From positions 34,535 to 98,534 of the forward strand of contig CAKTHE010000005.1 in assembly GCA_934563745.1 (NCBI GenBank): 64,000 bases of DNA, given 5' to 3'. The DNA is from an uncultured Dysosmobacter sp. (GTDB lineage: Bacteria > Bacillota > Clostridia > Oscillospirales > Oscillospiraceae). Of this stretch, positions 63,321-64,000 are shown piece after piece. A model generated the notes under the pieces. The model searched no databases. It was not told the origin of the DNA and saw only the letters and a list, made by a program, of their open reading frames with translations. Each line of letters starts with the position of its first letter. Within the stretch, counting starts at the first letter, position 1. The position numbers and the translations under genes are program-made.

Positions 63321-64000
63321 TTACTTCACGCGCTCGCCGTTGGCTTCCTTGGCGGCGATCTCCTTCATGGCGTCCTTGTGAGAGAGGTTCACGCGGCCCT
63401 TTTCGTCGATCTCGGTGACCTTGACCCACATCATGTCGCCCACCTTGCAGGCGTCCTCCACCTTTTCAATGCGGTGGTCGGCCAGCTTGGAGATGTGCAC
63501 CAGGCCGTCTTTGCCGGGGGCCAGCTCCACGAAGGCGCCGAAGGTCATCAGGCGGACGACCCGGCCGTAATACAGTGCACCCACCTCGGGGACGAAGACG
63601 ATGTCGTCAATGCACTTTTTGGCGGCGTCGCAGGCAGCGGCGTCCGCACCGGCGATGAAGATGGAGCCGTCGTCGTTGATGTCGATCTTGGCGCCGGTGT
63701 CGGCCACGATCTTCTGGATCACCTTGCCGCCGGAGCCGATGACTTCCCGGATCTTGGACGGGTCGATGTGCATGGTGATCATCTTGGGCGCATACTTGGA
63801 GACCTCCTTGCGGGGCTCCGCAATGCACGGCAGCATGATCTGGTCCAGGATCTGGCAGCGGGCATCGTACGTGATGTCCAGGGCATTTTCAATGATCTCC
63901 ATGGTCAGACCGTCGTTTTTCAGGTCCATCTGAATGGCGGTGATGCCCTTCTTGGTGCCGGCCACCTTGAAGTCCATCTCGCCGTGGAAGTCCTCCACGC
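63321..64000 (-). CDS. pnp: Polyribonucleotide nucleotidyltransferase (PNPase), C-terminal part
   Basis: The gene runs off the right edge; about 226 residues are visible. They include the end of the second RNase PH domain (DFKVAGTKKGITAIQMDLK), a KH domain with IREVIGSGGKVIQKIV (GxxG), and an S1 domain with GALYYGRVVRLMTFGAFVEL and DGLVHISKLAD. The enzyme degrades RNA 3' to 5' with phosphate. The C-terminal extension after S1 is short. Confidence 0.96.
   Translation of the reverse strand, partial: VEDFHGEMDFKVAGTKKGITAIQMDLKNDGLTMEIIENALDITYDARCQILDQIMLPCIAEPRKEVSKYAPKMITMHIDPSKIREVIGSGGKVIQKIVADTGAKIDINDDGSIFIAGADAAACDAAKKCIDDIVFVPEVGALYYGRVVRLMTFGAFVELAPGKDGLVHISKLADHRIEKVEDACKVGDMMWVKVTEIDEKGRVNLSHKDAMKEIAAKEANGERVK

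Noticed and set aside
1..64000. CRISPR arrays, prophage, insertion sequences, tRNA and rRNA genes.
   Set aside because: No regularly spaced direct repeats, transposase or integrase motifs, or cloverleaf sequences were found on reading; short RNA genes could still be missed without a covariance search.
28..64000. GC-skew proof of the inversion.
   Set aside because: Hand counts on sample lines gave conflicting signs, so no skew claim is made.

Overview
The window reads as a chromosomal segment around the replication origin of a high-GC, anaerobic gut-type Firmicute, most likely Oscillospiraceae/Ruminococcaceae in the broad sense. The basis is the Bacillus-like dnaA-dnaN-yaaA-recF-remB-gyrB-gyrA block, SepF, DnaD and DnaI-like proteins, a glycyl T-box, butyrate kinase and a group B [FeFe]-hydrogenase. 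No rRNA, tRNA, CRISPR array, transposase, integrase or phage gene was recognised. The assignment to family level is inference.

Layout. 1-9.4 kb is accessory and metabolic: the end of a GGDEF protein, the hydrogenase, a CadC-HMA-CadA type metal efflux operon with an almost ideal promoter/operator, a hotdog thioesterase, a HAD phosphatase, butyrate kinase and a MATE transporter, mostly separate units with their own promoters and terminators. 9.5-19.7 kb is the minus-strand origin block (greA, sepF, gyrA, gyrB, remB, recF, yaaA, dnaN, dnaA), with oriC-like DnaA boxes and an AT-rich stretch between dnaA and dnaN. 20.0-26.8 kb runs on the plus strand: rpmH, rnpA, yidD, yidC, jag, then a T-box-controlled glycyl-tRNA synthetase and an LtaS-like enzyme. 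26.8-27.3 kb is a gene-free strip with four DnaA-box-like 9-mers, two strong hairpins and three CTTGT-ACAAG palindromes.

27.3-64 kb is almost all minus strand. It holds a GntR regulator, an alanyl-tRNA editing protein, a lipoprotein glycosidase, a small RHH/short-ORF pair, aspS, two tandem SLH plus SurA-like secreted paralogues, hisS, a methylglyoxal-synthase-like protein without its catalytic residues, a MinD-like ATPase, rsmG, mscL, serS, parB/parA with three perfect parS sites, a GH13 enzyme, mrdA-mreD-mreC-maf-dut, a U32 (RlhA-like) protein, zapA, a plus-strand dnaD/dnaI pair, a VanW protein, noc, prmA, degV, a DUF1836 regulator, mnmE and the 3' end of pnp.

Themes. The genes combine initiation (DnaA, DnaN, DnaD, DnaI), segregation (ParA, ParB, parS, Noc, MinD-like), division (SepF, ZapA) and elongation (MreC, MreD, PBP2). 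Points most worth following: parS sequences that form the apex of intrinsic terminators; a second DnaA-box cluster about 8.5 kb from oriC; the long head-on gene block that separates jag from mnmE; the catalytically degenerate MgsA-like protein; and the tandem SLH/SurA-like pair.
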